Shown here: positions 23,627 through 30,992 of the stretch, in pieces
Layout: each line of letters starts with the position of its first letter
Numbering within the stretch: position 1 is the first letter of the stretch
Assembly: GCF_047344985.1 (NCBI RefSeq)
Contig: NZ_CP178861.1
Location: 3,162,001 to 3,226,000 of the forward strand
DNA: 64,000 bases
From: Bdellovibrio sp047344985
GTDB lineage: Bacteria > Bdellovibrionota > Bdellovibrionia > Bdellovibrionales > Bdellovibrionaceae
Reading direction: 5' to 3'
Made by a program: the position numbers and the translations under genes
Notes under the pieces: model-generated
Databases searched by the model: none
What the model saw: the letters and a program-made list of their open reading frames with translations, nothing else
Told to the model about the DNA's origin: nothing

Positions 23627-24950
23627 TTTCTACCTTCCCTTTGGGCAATCCGTACTTAATAAAGATCCAAATAAAGGCGAAAATTCCAAGACTGAATAAA
23701 GCGGCGGCAAGAACGAGCCCCAAGAAATGCACTTCAATTTCTTTTTGTACTAAAAGAAAATCCATGCCCATTTTTCTTTCCAAGTAGACTTGTGCGACAC
23801 CTGCGATTCCGAAGGCGACCGTCATTGCGGTCATGCCGATGTTAGAAGTCCAAAAAGCGAAAGCACTCCAACCGCTGTCATAAAGTTTTCGGCCCGTAAG
23901 ATTCGGCATCGCATAAGCGATCATTGCAAAAACCAACATGGCGTAAGCACCCCAGAATGCAAGATGCCCGTGCATAGCCGTCACCAGCGTTCCGTGAGTG
24001 TAAATATTGACTTGGGGGAGTGTGTGCGCAAAGCCCAAAAAACCAGCTCCAACGAATGACATCACGGCACACCCAATGGTCCATGTTAGGGCCAAACGAT
24101 TGGGATGTTGGCGTCCTCCCTTTTTTGCCATGGCAATAGCGTAAATCGCCATTCCTAAAAAGGCCACCGGTTCAAGAGCACTAAAGAGTCCGCCGATCAT
24201 CAACCAGTAACGAGGAGTCCCGATAAAATAATAGTGGTGTCCTGTCCCTAAGATTCCTGAAAGAAACGTAAAGCCGACAATGACGTAAAGCCATTTTTCA
24301 ATAACTTCGCGATCTACACCCGTGAGCTTGATCAAAAGGAAACTGAGGATAGCCCCCATAACCAATTCCCATACGCCTTCAACCCACAAGTGAACAACCC
24401 ACCATCTCCAGTAAGAGTCCATTGTCTGATTGACTGTCGGAATCATTCCCGGAAGATAAAGCAAAGCCGCACTCAACAAACCAAAAAAGAGAACCATATT
24501 CGTCGTGCTATATCTTCGGCCTTTCCAGATTGTTCCTCCGATAAGGAAAATAAAAAGGAGAACATCGACAACAACAAGATAGTCCAGCGGTCGCGGAATT
24601 TCTAAAAACTTTCTTCCTTCCCACCAATTAAAATGAAAGCCAATAATCGCTGTTACGCCCACGGCAACAAACGCTCCCAATTGCACGTAGGCAAGTTGCG
24701 GAAGAATCAACTCACGGTTTGATTCCTCCGGCGTGATGTAATAAGCGGCACCCATAAATCCCGCCAGCAGCCACATTACCAATAAGTTCGTGTGGGTGGC
24801 GCGTGCCGTGTGAAAAGGAATGACACTGTGTAAGCCGTCGTATCCCATATGGGCAAAGCCCATGATAAATCCATAGACAATCTGTAAAGATAAAAGAAGC
24901 ATGCACACGGCAAAGAAGTAGTAGGCTATTTTCTGTGTTTTAAATTTCAT
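23607..24950 (-). CDS. norB: Nitric oxide reductase catalytic subunit
   Basis: A 447-residue, 12-helix heme-copper superfamily protein that reduces two NO to N2O at a heme b3/non-heme iron site. Landmarks are ARATHTNLLVMWLLAGFMGA with a heme b ligand, VVHLWVEGVWELVMGA with the iron-site His and Glu, GTGHHYYFIGTP with the paired His, and TAMHGHLAFWGAYAMLV carrying the final heme ligands. The length is that of the short, cytochrome c-dependent cNOR. It is ten bases after norC. Electrons come from NorC. Confidence 0.97.
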   Translation of the reverse strand: MKFKTQKIAYYFFAVCMLLLSLQIVYGFIMGFAHMGYDGLHSVIPFHTARATHTNLLVMWLLAGFMGAAYYITPEESNRELILPQLAYVQLGAFVAVGVTAIIGFHFNWWEGRKFLEIPRPLDYLVVVDVLLFIFLIGGTIWKGRRYSTTNMVLFFGLLSAALLYLPGMIPTVNQTMDSYWRWWVVHLWVEGVWELVMGAILSFLLIKLTGVDREVIEKWLYVIVGFTFLSGILGTGHHYYFIGTPRYWLMIGGLFSALEPVAFLGMAIYAIAMAKKGGRQHPNRLALTWTIGCAVMSFVGAGFLGFAHTLPQVNIYTHGTLVTAMHGHLAFWGAYAMLVFAMIAYAMPNLTGRKLYDSGWSAFAFWTSNIGMTAMTVAFGIAGVAQVYLERKMGMDFLLVQKEIEVHFLGLVLAAALFSLGIFAFIWIFIKYGLPKGKVENAGTHN

Positions 24951-24960
24951 AACAGAATCC

Positions 24961-25656
24961 TTATTTCAACAATGAAAGATAACTTGCGAGTTCTTGAACT
25001 TGTTCGTCGGTTAAAGGCAGTTTTGGCATTTTAGAGTCTGCCTTCACCGCGACTGGATCGCGCAACCAGGAAACAAAAAAGGCATGTTCTTTACGGCTGC
25101 CCACACCATCCAAGGCCGGTCCCACAGAGCCTCCTTTTCCTTGCAACATATGGCATGCAACGCAAACCTGATCAAAAACTGCAGGACGTGGCGGAAGAGA
25201 AGACTGCGTTAGAGTCGTCGCTACTGGAGCCGGTGCCGGCGCGAGATCAGGCTTTGCAGGAAAACCGTTAAGATCCGTCTCTCCGATCCATTTTAAGAAC
25301 GCCACCAGAGAATTGATCTCCTCCTCTGTAAAATTATACTTCTGCATCTTTCTTTGGCCTGGATACATTGCCGCCGGGTCTTTAAGCATAGATTTAATGA
25401 AGGCTTCTCCTCGGCGTTCATAAACTTTGGTGAGTTCGGGAGCATAATAAGCTCCTTCTCCCATGATCGTGTGACACCCCATACAGTTGTTGTGGTCCCA
25501 CAAATCTTTTCCGTGAATGACTTCGGGAGTGATATTCTCTGAGTGCGTTTGTTTAGGCACTCGTTGAATTGTATCTATCGTTAAAATAACAAAACATCCG
25601 GAACAGACAATGGTACCGATGAGAAAAAACTTCTTAGCGGCCGACTTTGATAACAT
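24961..25656 (-). CDS. norC: NorC with an extra C-terminal cytochrome c domain (diheme)
   Basis: A 231-residue membrane-anchored cytochrome, longer than the usual 150. Residues 9-29 are the anchor. The canonical NorC domain has NCMGCHTIMGEGAYYAPEL with heme site Cys58-Cys61-His62 and ends with the typical ETDLNGFP. A Pro/Ala-rich linker (about 140-160) then leads to a second cytochrome c domain with VCVACHMLQGKG (Cys165-Cys168-His169) and a likely axial Met at 210. The addition would extend the electron-input chain to NorB. It is the first gene of norCBQD-ctaA, with an FNR/DNR-type box upstream. Confidence 0.93.
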   Translation of the reverse strand: MLSKSAAKKFFLIGTIVCSGCFVILTIDTIQRVPKQTHSENITPEVIHGKDLWDHNNCMGCHTIMGEGAYYAPELTKVYERRGEAFIKSMLKDPAAMYPGQRKMQKYNFTEEEINSLVAFLKWIGETDLNGFPAKPDLAPAPAPVATTLTQSSLPPRPAVFDQVCVACHMLQGKGGSVGPALDGVGSRKEHAFFVSWLRDPVAVKADSKMPKLPLTDEQVQELASYLSLLK

Positions 25657-25711
25657 GAAAACTCCTTTGACCTTAACAACGTCATCCTAAACAAAGAAGT
25701 TTTCTTGAAAT

Positions 25712-25725
25712 ATGATCCGGATCAA
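25712..25725 (-). promoter_or_regulatory. FNR/DNR-type box of the norC promoter
   Basis: ATGAT-CCGG-ATCAA (TTGAT-CCGG-ATCAT on the minus strand). A TAGGAT -10 at 25684-25689 places the centre about 41 bases before the implied start. The same -10 hexamer is used at nirK. Confidence 0.78.
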
Positions 25726-25786
25726 GAACCGCTTCAAATACATACAGTTCCACCCCCGGGGTTGAATTGAATCGACCGAAAGAAAC

Positions 25787-25800
25787 TTGATCCAGATCAT
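25787..25800 (+). promoter_or_regulatory. FNR/DNR-type box before the second Crp/Fnr regulator
   Basis: TTGAT-CCAG-ATCAT matches nine of ten consensus positions, 43 bases upstream of the regulator start codon. It suggests autoregulation or a cascade. The class II distance would leave a very short leader, so the start site is uncertain. Confidence 0.6.
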
Positions 25801-25843
25801 AGAAAGCGCGGCATAGACATGAGAACTTCATTTTGAGGTTGCT

Positions 25844-26584
25844 ATGTTAGACGTAACTCAAAGACTCAAAAGCTTGGATTCATTCAACCCTCTTGGTGAA
25901 ACATCATTGAAAGAATTGTCATCCCATTTTGAAATCGTTTATGTCAAAAACAGGGAAATTCTTTTCAAAGAAGATACGCCGATACAGGATCTCTATATCG
26001 TTCTTTATGGATCTTTTAAAATTCAAAAGAAGGGTTCTAATTCCTCTCCGGTTATACTCAATTTCTTAAATCGCGGAGAGTTTCTAGGGATCGCGATGGC
26101 AGGACTCACTTACCCGGTTTATCCCGCCACTGCTGTCGCCAATGAAGATGCAGCACTCCTGCGGTTTTCACGAAATTATTTTTTAAACGTTCTTATGAAG
26201 ATCGACAGCGTTCGTGCCACTGTCACAAGACAAATCAGTGAACGCTTCCTTGAATTCCAGCACGACCGTTGTATGGAAAACGTGCGCACTCATCAAAGGG
26301 TCGCTGATCTTTTGCTGCGACTTCTGGATCGACAAGGTGAAAAAAGCGGATCGCAGATCCTCATACCACTGACCCGCAAAGATATTGCGCAACGGGTGGG
26401 AACCAAGGCGGAAACTGTCATTCGCATCCTTAGTATCTGGAATAAAAAGGGATGGATTAAAACCGTGGACCGGCACATCGCCATTATCAACTATCAACAG
26501 CTTAAGGAGGTTCGTGATGAAAGAACTCCTGAATACACTCAGGTTGCAACATCAGACGATTTTGAAGATGTTGAACCAGCCTGA
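25844..26584 (+). CDS. Crp/Fnr family transcriptional regulator
   Basis: A 246-residue Crp/Fnr protein with a beta-roll sensor (about 10-130), a dimer helix and a winged helix. The recognition helix region TRKDIAQRVGTKAETVIRIL keeps the E and R of E..SR but has Ile in place of Ser, so its DNA preference may differ slightly from the DNR-like protein at 10926. There is no N-terminal cysteine cluster; the only cysteine visible is at CMENVR. It is divergent from norC with FNR/DNR-type boxes for both directions, and its end overlaps a hemerythrin-like gene by 68 bases. It probably senses NO or redox state. Confidence 0.88.
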   Translation: MLDVTQRLKSLDSFNPLGETSLKELSSHFEIVYVKNREILFKEDTPIQDLYIVLYGSFKIQKKGSNSSPVILNFLNRGEFLGIAMAGLTYPVYPATAVANEDAALLRFSRNYFLNVLMKIDSVRATVTRQISERFLEFQHDRCMENVRTHQRVADLLLRLLDRQGEKSGSQILIPLTRKDIAQRVGTKAETVIRILSIWNKKGWIKTVDRHIAIINYQQLKEVRDERTPEYTQVATSDDFEDVEPA

Positions 26585-27032
26585 ACTGGTTCGTGACCTC
26601 ATTCATTTTGTTGAGCAAGAACATCATCCCCTCGAAGAACTAGAATTGTTTCCTTTTTTGAGAACTCAGCGATGCCTTCACGAAGGAGGGCCGCGTTGCA
26701 CTTTTTTTATGGGTGTAAGGCTTGAATTAGATCCCCTTGGAGTTATGCAGAACCATTTAAAAACTTTTTATACAAAAACGTCCTTTCGCCCTAAGAACTA
26801 TCCTGTGCCTGACTGGCTGACTCTGCAAAGTCCCTTAAGCATTCCTTTTGAGGAACATGTGATAGGGGCGGATCTGGCGCAAAGTATTCTTTTTCTTTTG
26901 GAACCGGAGAACGCTCATCTCCATCAAGAATTTTTCCAACTTCTTTATGACGATTACTGCCGTCTTTTAAAAATGCACATTGATAAAGAGGACGGGTGCC
27001 TCTTTATCATGTGCGAGAGAGTTCTGACTTAG
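26517..27032 (+). CDS. Hemerythrin-like (HHE) cation-binding protein
   Basis: A 171-residue helical protein with histidine/acid pairs of the hemerythrin HHE type: LRLQHQTILKML, FVEQEHHPLEELELFPFL, FEEHVIGADL, and KMHIDKEDGCLFI. These could bind a di-iron centre as in hemerythrins and YtfE-type NO stress proteins. The ATG at 26517 has AAGGAGG inside the end of the preceding regulator gene, with a 68-base overlap in another frame, so the two are co-expressed. It may be an NO or oxygen sensor for that regulator, or a repair protein. Its 3' end overlaps the convergent DUF2249 gene by four bases. Confidence 0.75.
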   Translation: MKELLNTLRLQHQTILKMLNQPELVRDLIHFVEQEHHPLEELELFPFLRTQRCLHEGGPRCTFFMGVRLELDPLGVMQNHLKTFYTKTSFRPKNYPVPDWLTLQSPLSIPFEEHVIGADLAQSILFLLEPENAHLHQEFFQLLYDDYCRLLKMHIDKEDGCLFIMCERVLT

Positions 27033-27289
27033 TCTCCACAGAACCCGCAACATCCTTCTTTTTTCTTCTTAGTGATTTTTAATCTCCACGTCTGAGGGCC
27101 TTGCTCCAGATATTCATGTTCAAACTGGCCGCCTTTTAAATCGTTAAACTGTCTTAAAAGCGGGATTGGATCATGAGTATTTACGATCACTAGACTTTCT
27201 CCACCTTCCAAATTGTCGAAACTTTGAAAAATAAAGGCGTGTCTTTCGGGGCCTGGAATCTTTTGGGCTTCAATGACGAAATCGGTCAT
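27029..27289 (-). CDS. DUF2249 domain protein
   Basis: An 86-residue protein with the DUF2249 pattern: IPGPERHAFIFQSFDNL, GGESLVIVNTHDPIPLLRQ and the final TWRLKITKK. It ends with a cysteine-rich tail, CCGFCGD. DUF2249 domains are SirA/TusA-like folds often encoded in NO and denitrification clusters beside hemerythrins; their biochemistry is unclear. A perfect FNR/DNR box with a TAATTT -10 lies upstream at the exact class II distance, so it is a likely member of the regulon. Confidence 0.85.
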   Translation of the reverse strand: MTDFVIEAQKIPGPERHAFIFQSFDNLEGGESLVIVNTHDPIPLLRQFNDLKGGQFEHEYLEQGPQTWRLKITKKKKEGCCGFCGD

Positions 27290-27342
27290 AAGAGAATCTC
27301 CTTTTTCTTAATTCAAATTAAGAGATTCTCTTTAGGAAAACA

Positions 27343-27356
27343 TTGATCGATATCAA
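27343..27356 (-). promoter_or_regulatory. Perfect FNR/DNR box of the DUF2249 gene
   Basis: TTGAT-CGAT-ATCAA is a perfect match. TAATTT on the minus strand at 27315-27320 gives a centre-to-start distance of about 41.5. The site overlaps the last codons of sco. Confidence 0.85.
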
Positions 27357-27970
27357 TTCTTTAAAAATTTTATTAATTCTTTAGGTTCTTTATCCGCGCC
27401 AATCTGCTGGCCACGAATCACACCATCTTTGTCGAGAACTGTGATGATAAAAGAGTGGTCGTAATCGTTGCCTTCCATCTTTTTATATTTAATTCCCAGT
27501 AAATTGGCGATTTCACGCGGTGTTTTATCGGAGGAAGAAGTATAAAGATTCCAACGGGAACTGAGCTTTCTTTTCTCTGCGTATTTCTTCATCACAGAAG
27601 GAGTGTCCACCTTGGGATCAAAACTTACGATCACAAAGCGTGCCTTTAAACCCTGAGCTTCTACTTCTTTTTCCAGTTGTTGCATCTGAGAGATAATCAA
27701 AGGACAAGCATAGGCACAGCTTGTATAAGCCATGGAAATAACCACCGGCTGTCCTTTTAAAGAAACAATAGAAACTTTTTTTCCATTCGAATCCAAAAGT
27801 TCTGAACCTAAGTTGTAAATAGACTCCTCACTGAGCTTTGTTGGTTCCACGGCTTCAGAGGTTTCGTTCTTGTCGTGATGCTGATGTTCATGCTCGTGGG
27901 CTTGAACCGCTGAGGCAGACAGAGCAGAAACCAGACTCGCTATTAACACAAAATCTCTTAGGTAAAACAT
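27353..27970 (-). CDS. SCO1/SenC/PrrC family copper chaperone
   Basis: A 205-residue secreted or membrane-anchored thioredoxin-fold protein. After the signal segment comes a histidine-rich stretch, HEHEHQHHDK, likely copper-binding. The SCO motif is Cys85/Cys89 in SCAYACPL, with His172 in DYDHSF as the third ligand. SCO proteins deliver copper to CuA sites or act as thiol reductants. Here the gene starts two bases after nirV and lies in the nirK-nirV-sco unit, so delivery of copper to nitrite reductase is plausible. The ATG at 27970 is chosen because AAGGAG lies before it; a longer frame would overlap nirV. Confidence 0.92.
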   Translation of the reverse strand: MFYLRDFVLIASLVSALSASAVQAHEHEHQHHDKNETSEAVEPTKLSEESIYNLGSELLDSNGKKVSIVSLKGQPVVISMAYTSCAYACPLIISQMQQLEKEVEAQGLKARFVIVSFDPKVDTPSVMKKYAEKRKLSSRWNLYTSSSDKTPREIANLLGIKYKKMEGNDYDHSFIITVLDKDGVIRGQQIGADKEPKELIKFLKN

Positions 27971-27972
27971 AA

Positions 27973-28737
27973 TCACTCCTTGTTCTTTACACAGCGAAAT
28001 CCAAGATTTCTGACTGTGTATTTCGCCTGCAAGCTGCTCCGAAAAGCATAGCGCATGAAGGCCGCATAATCGGCAGGATCCGCAGCGGAGGCGGCACCTC
28101 CGCCACAAAATAAATTTCTATCTAAAGCGACGTCGGCCCGCGATTCGCCAGTCACCATGGAGGAATTAAAATCCTCCACCCATTCCCAAATAAGGCCATG
28201 CATGTCGTAAACACCGTCATTATTGGATGCACCAGATCTGACAGCAGGCAAAGGCCACTCGGCACTTTTTCCGTACCACTCTAAAATCACAGACTTCAGA
28301 TCTTTTTTATCTTTGTAAGGAACAAGTCCGACATATTCCCACTCATCAATACTCGCCAGACGTTTACCAAGGCTGTCGCAATAAGCACGAGCCGCATACC
28401 AACTGATGCGCACGACAGGGGACGAAGCCATTGAAGCTTCTCCAAAGTTGAGATCGTCTTGCCAGTATTCCAAATAATTATTGTCAGAGAATATTTTTTT
28501 TACCTTGCTTTTGCGCCACTCAGGATGAGTTTTCACGAATTCAAGATATTCCGCATTAGTGACAGGATTTCTATCAATGTAAAACGCGGAAACTTTATGA
28601 ACAGTTTTATCCAGAAGCGCCGGCATTCGAAACGAACCTGCAGGGATAAGGATCATGTCCGCTCCCCAGCCAGGCAAAGACATAAGCATCCCAAGAATCA
28701 GAATGACTTTGCATGCGGATTTCTTGAGATGCTTCAT
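27973..28737 (-). CDS. nirV: NirV-like SUMF1/formylglycine-generating-enzyme family protein
   Basis: A 254-residue protein with a signal peptide (ends PGWGAD) and a SUMF1/FGE-sulfatase domain: MILIPAGSFRMPA at the start, FYIDRNPVTNAEYLEFV, PVVRISWYAARAYC, GKRLASIDEWEYV, VYDMHGLIWEWVEDF and a final NLGFRCVK. Proteins of this fold encoded directly downstream of nirK are called NirV in denitrifiers; their role in nitrite reductase maturation is not settled. It sits seven bases after nirK and two bases before sco. Confidence 0.88.
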   Translation of the reverse strand: MKHLKKSACKVILILGMLMSLPGWGADMILIPAGSFRMPALLDKTVHKVSAFYIDRNPVTNAEYLEFVKTHPEWRKSKVKKIFSDNNYLEYWQDDLNFGEASMASSPVVRISWYAARAYCDSLGKRLASIDEWEYVGLVPYKDKKDLKSVILEWYGKSAEWPLPAVRSGASNNDGVYDMHGLIWEWVEDFNSSMVTGESRADVALDRNLFCGGGAASAADPADYAAFMRYAFRSSLQAKYTVRNLGFRCVKNKE

Positions 28738-28744
28738 AACAGAC

Positions 28745-30163
28745 CTACTTTTTACCTGAAGCGCGAATTGCTTTCACTTCTTCAGGAGTTACTTTTTTCT
28801 TTGAGTTACCCCAAGCGCTGTAAACATAGTTCAACACGTTAGCAGCTTCTTCATCAGAAAGAACTTGGGCAGGCATAATGGAGTTGTACTCTTTGCCATT
28901 TACAGTGATTTTTCCCTCTAAACCATGCACGACCGCTGAGATGGCTTTGTCTTTATTGTTATTAAGGAAGTCCGACTTCGCAAGAGGAGGGAATGCTCCC
29001 GGCACACCTTGACCATTCGCTTGATGGCAGGCAAAGCAAGACGACTCGAAAATTCTTTTTCCGCGAGCAATACTTTCTTCGATATTCTTCGCTGGAATTA
29101 ATTTTGGAGCACCGTCACCCACTTCTTGGATCACACCACCCTCAGGAAGATAAATACCGTCTTCAGTTTTACCCGAGTAAACTTCCTTATCGGCGTCACC
29201 TTCCACTTTGATCATTCCTAAAGCACCTTTATTAAAGGCGCGGAAGATCGAGTGATCGACCAGAATGAAAGTCCCAGTAGTCTGCAACTTAAAGTCCACG
29301 ATGGCAGATCCGCCGGCAGGAATCAGAGTAGTTTGCACGTTTTCATTTACTAACTTTCCGCCTTCGACATAAACCTTATCAAAGATCTCCCCGATAACGT
29401 GGAATGAAGACACGAGGTTAGGACCGCCGTTTCCGACAAATAAGCGCACAGTCTCGCCAGTTTTTGCTTTCATCGCTTTGTCGCCAACCAGAGCGCCTAC
29501 GTTTCCGTTAAAGACTACGTAGTCAGGTTTTTCTTCAACAGCTTTAGTCATACTAAACGGCTGAAGTCCCGCGGCTCCGTATTTTCCTTTAGTGTAGAAC
29601 TCACTTTGCATGACATAAAATTCGCGATCCACCTTAGGCAAACCTTCTTTAGGTTCAACCAAAATCAAACCGTACATACCGTTAGCTATATGCATACCCA
29701 CAGGTGCGGTTGCACAGTGATAAACATAGAGTCCCGGATTCAACGCCTTAAAGTTGAAAGTTGAGCTGTGGCCCGGAGCTGTGAAGGAACCTTCCGCTCC
29801 CCCGCCCTGTCCTGTAACAGCATGCAAGTCGATATTATGTGGCAACTTGCTGGAAGGATGATTGTGCAAATGGAACTGCACGTGGTCTCCCTCACGAATG
29901 CGGATGAATTTACCTGGAACCTTTCCACCGAATGTCCAGAAAGTGTAATCCACTCCGTCAGCGAGACGCATTTTCACTTCTTTTGTTTCAAGATTCACAA
30001 TGACTTTTGTTGGGTACTTACGAGTGATAGGTGGTGGAACTTCAGGCGCGTCAGTTAATACTGCCACTTCTTCACCTTTAATTTTTTCTTCGGCGTTTGC
30101 AACAACGGCTAATAGACATGCCGCCAAAACCGCAAGAGGCTTTTTAACAGTTGAGTATTTCAT
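28745..30163 (-). CDS. nirK: Copper nitrite reductase with C-terminal cytochrome c domain
   Basis: A 472-residue periplasmic enzyme reducing nitrite to NO. Two cupredoxin domains carry the copper ligands: type 1 His109, Cys150, His158 and Met163; type 2 His114 and His149; catalytic Asp112 (HNIDLH). After about residue 350 a cytochrome c domain is fused, with CFACH (376-380) and a likely axial Met430 (IMPAQ). Such tethered three-domain enzymes are known from Ralstonia pickettii and allow internal electron transfer. The ATG at 30163 has AAGGAG before it, followed by a signal peptide ending VANA. The upstream FNR/DNR-type box has a TAGGAT -10. Confidence 0.96.
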   Translation of the reverse strand: MKYSTVKKPLAVLAACLLAVVANAEEKIKGEEVAVLTDAPEVPPPITRKYPTKVIVNLETKEVKMRLADGVDYTFWTFGGKVPGKFIRIREGDHVQFHLHNHPSSKLPHNIDLHAVTGQGGGAEGSFTAPGHSSTFNFKALNPGLYVYHCATAPVGMHIANGMYGLILVEPKEGLPKVDREFYVMQSEFYTKGKYGAAGLQPFSMTKAVEEKPDYVVFNGNVGALVGDKAMKAKTGETVRLFVGNGGPNLVSSFHVIGEIFDKVYVEGGKLVNENVQTTLIPAGGSAIVDFKLQTTGTFILVDHSIFRAFNKGALGMIKVEGDADKEVYSGKTEDGIYLPEGGVIQEVGDGAPKLIPAKNIEESIARGKRIFESSCFACHQANGQGVPGAFPPLAKSDFLNNNKDKAISAVVHGLEGKITVNGKEYNSIMPAQVLSDEEAANVLNYVYSAWGNSKKKVTPEEVKAIRASGKK

Positions 30164-30220
30164 CTTAGTCTCCTTGCTGATGACTCCATTTAATCCTATG
30201 AGGAGATTCGCGTCCATAAC

Positions 30221-30234
30221 ATGACGGTGGTCAA
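30221..30234 (-). promoter_or_regulatory. FNR/DNR-type box of the nirK promoter
   Basis: ATGAC-GGTG-GTCAA (TTGAC-CACC-GTCAT on the minus strand). TAGGAT at 30193-30198 places the centre about 41.5 bases before the implied start site, the same arrangement as at norC. Confidence 0.68.
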
Positions 30235-30375
30235 CTTTGCGGTCTAGAAGAACATAAATCCATTCCGGGGGTGGAGAAGGCGGACCTTTTTGGGTGAGTG
30301 TTTCAAAGTTAGACAGGACCAAATGCCTAAAAACAAATAAAAAGGGGGCTTACAAAGTCTCTTTTTTGCACTTTA

Positions 30376-30843
30376 ATGCCGTCGATGAAGACACGTATGC
30401 ACAAGCTGATGTTGGCGGTATTAATTCTATGCACTTTTTCTGTGACGACAGTCCATGCGCAGGGGCTTTGCCACATTCCCGTTAAGAACAGCCGCCTTGC
30501 CATGGATCAACGAGATGATCAGCGCATGAAATGTTTGAAGCACAAGAAAGGGCAAATCAACGTCACTCAGTGTTTGAATGTTGCAAAGTCTATGGAGTAT
30601 TCAACCAACGCTGAAGATGCACGCTTGGTTTGTCTGTACGATCTTCGCCCAACTTTGAAAGAGTGTTTTGCGATTTCAAAATCGATGGAGTATCCTGATT
30701 CAGGAGATGAAGCTCGTTGGGAATGTCTTCGCCGTTTCAACAAAACGATCACTGTAAAACAGTGTAAAAAAATCGCAGACAGCATGAGCTATCCCGCCAA
30801 CGCAGACCGAGCAATTCAGTATTGTTCTTCTGAGTTACAATAA
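30376..30843 (+). CDS. Secreted protein with three cysteine-bearing repeats
   Basis: A protein of up to 155 residues with a signal peptide (LMLAVLILCTFSVTTVHAQ) and three tandem repeats of about 36 residues. Each has the form CL-x(n)-QC-x3-A-x-SM-x-Y-x3-AD/DEAR-x2-C: one begins KCLKHKKGQINVTQC, the next CLYDLRPTLKEC, the last CLRRFNKTITVKQC. Each repeat has two conserved cysteines and a SMEY/SMSY core. I do not recognise the family. Three possible ATGs (30376, 30385, 30397) precede the signal peptide, and none has a strong ribosome-binding site, so the exact start is open. Confidence 0.72.
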   Translation: MPSMKTRMHKLMLAVLILCTFSVTTVHAQGLCHIPVKNSRLAMDQRDDQRMKCLKHKKGQINVTQCLNVAKSMEYSTNAEDARLVCLYDLRPTLKECFAISKSMEYPDSGDEARWECLRRFNKTITVKQCKKIADSMSYPANADRAIQYCSSELQ

Positions 30844-30992
30844 TTTTTTCGGGGGAATCTAATCTCACTCGCATTCTAGACTTTAGTGTCATTTATTACA
30901 AATTTGCAAAAAACCAGACTTGCCGTTGTAATGAATGGTCCCTATTCTGTCCTCATAGGACTCGTAAATCCTAGAAAGGGATACCTCTTATC

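Noticed and set aside
11100..30300. Complete denitrification pathway
   Set aside because: Only nitrite and NO reduction are encoded in the window. No nar, nap or nos gene is seen.
30164..30322. Upstream extension of NirK
   Set aside because: It would include the promoter box and bury the signal peptide; AAGGAG is placed for the ATG at 30163.
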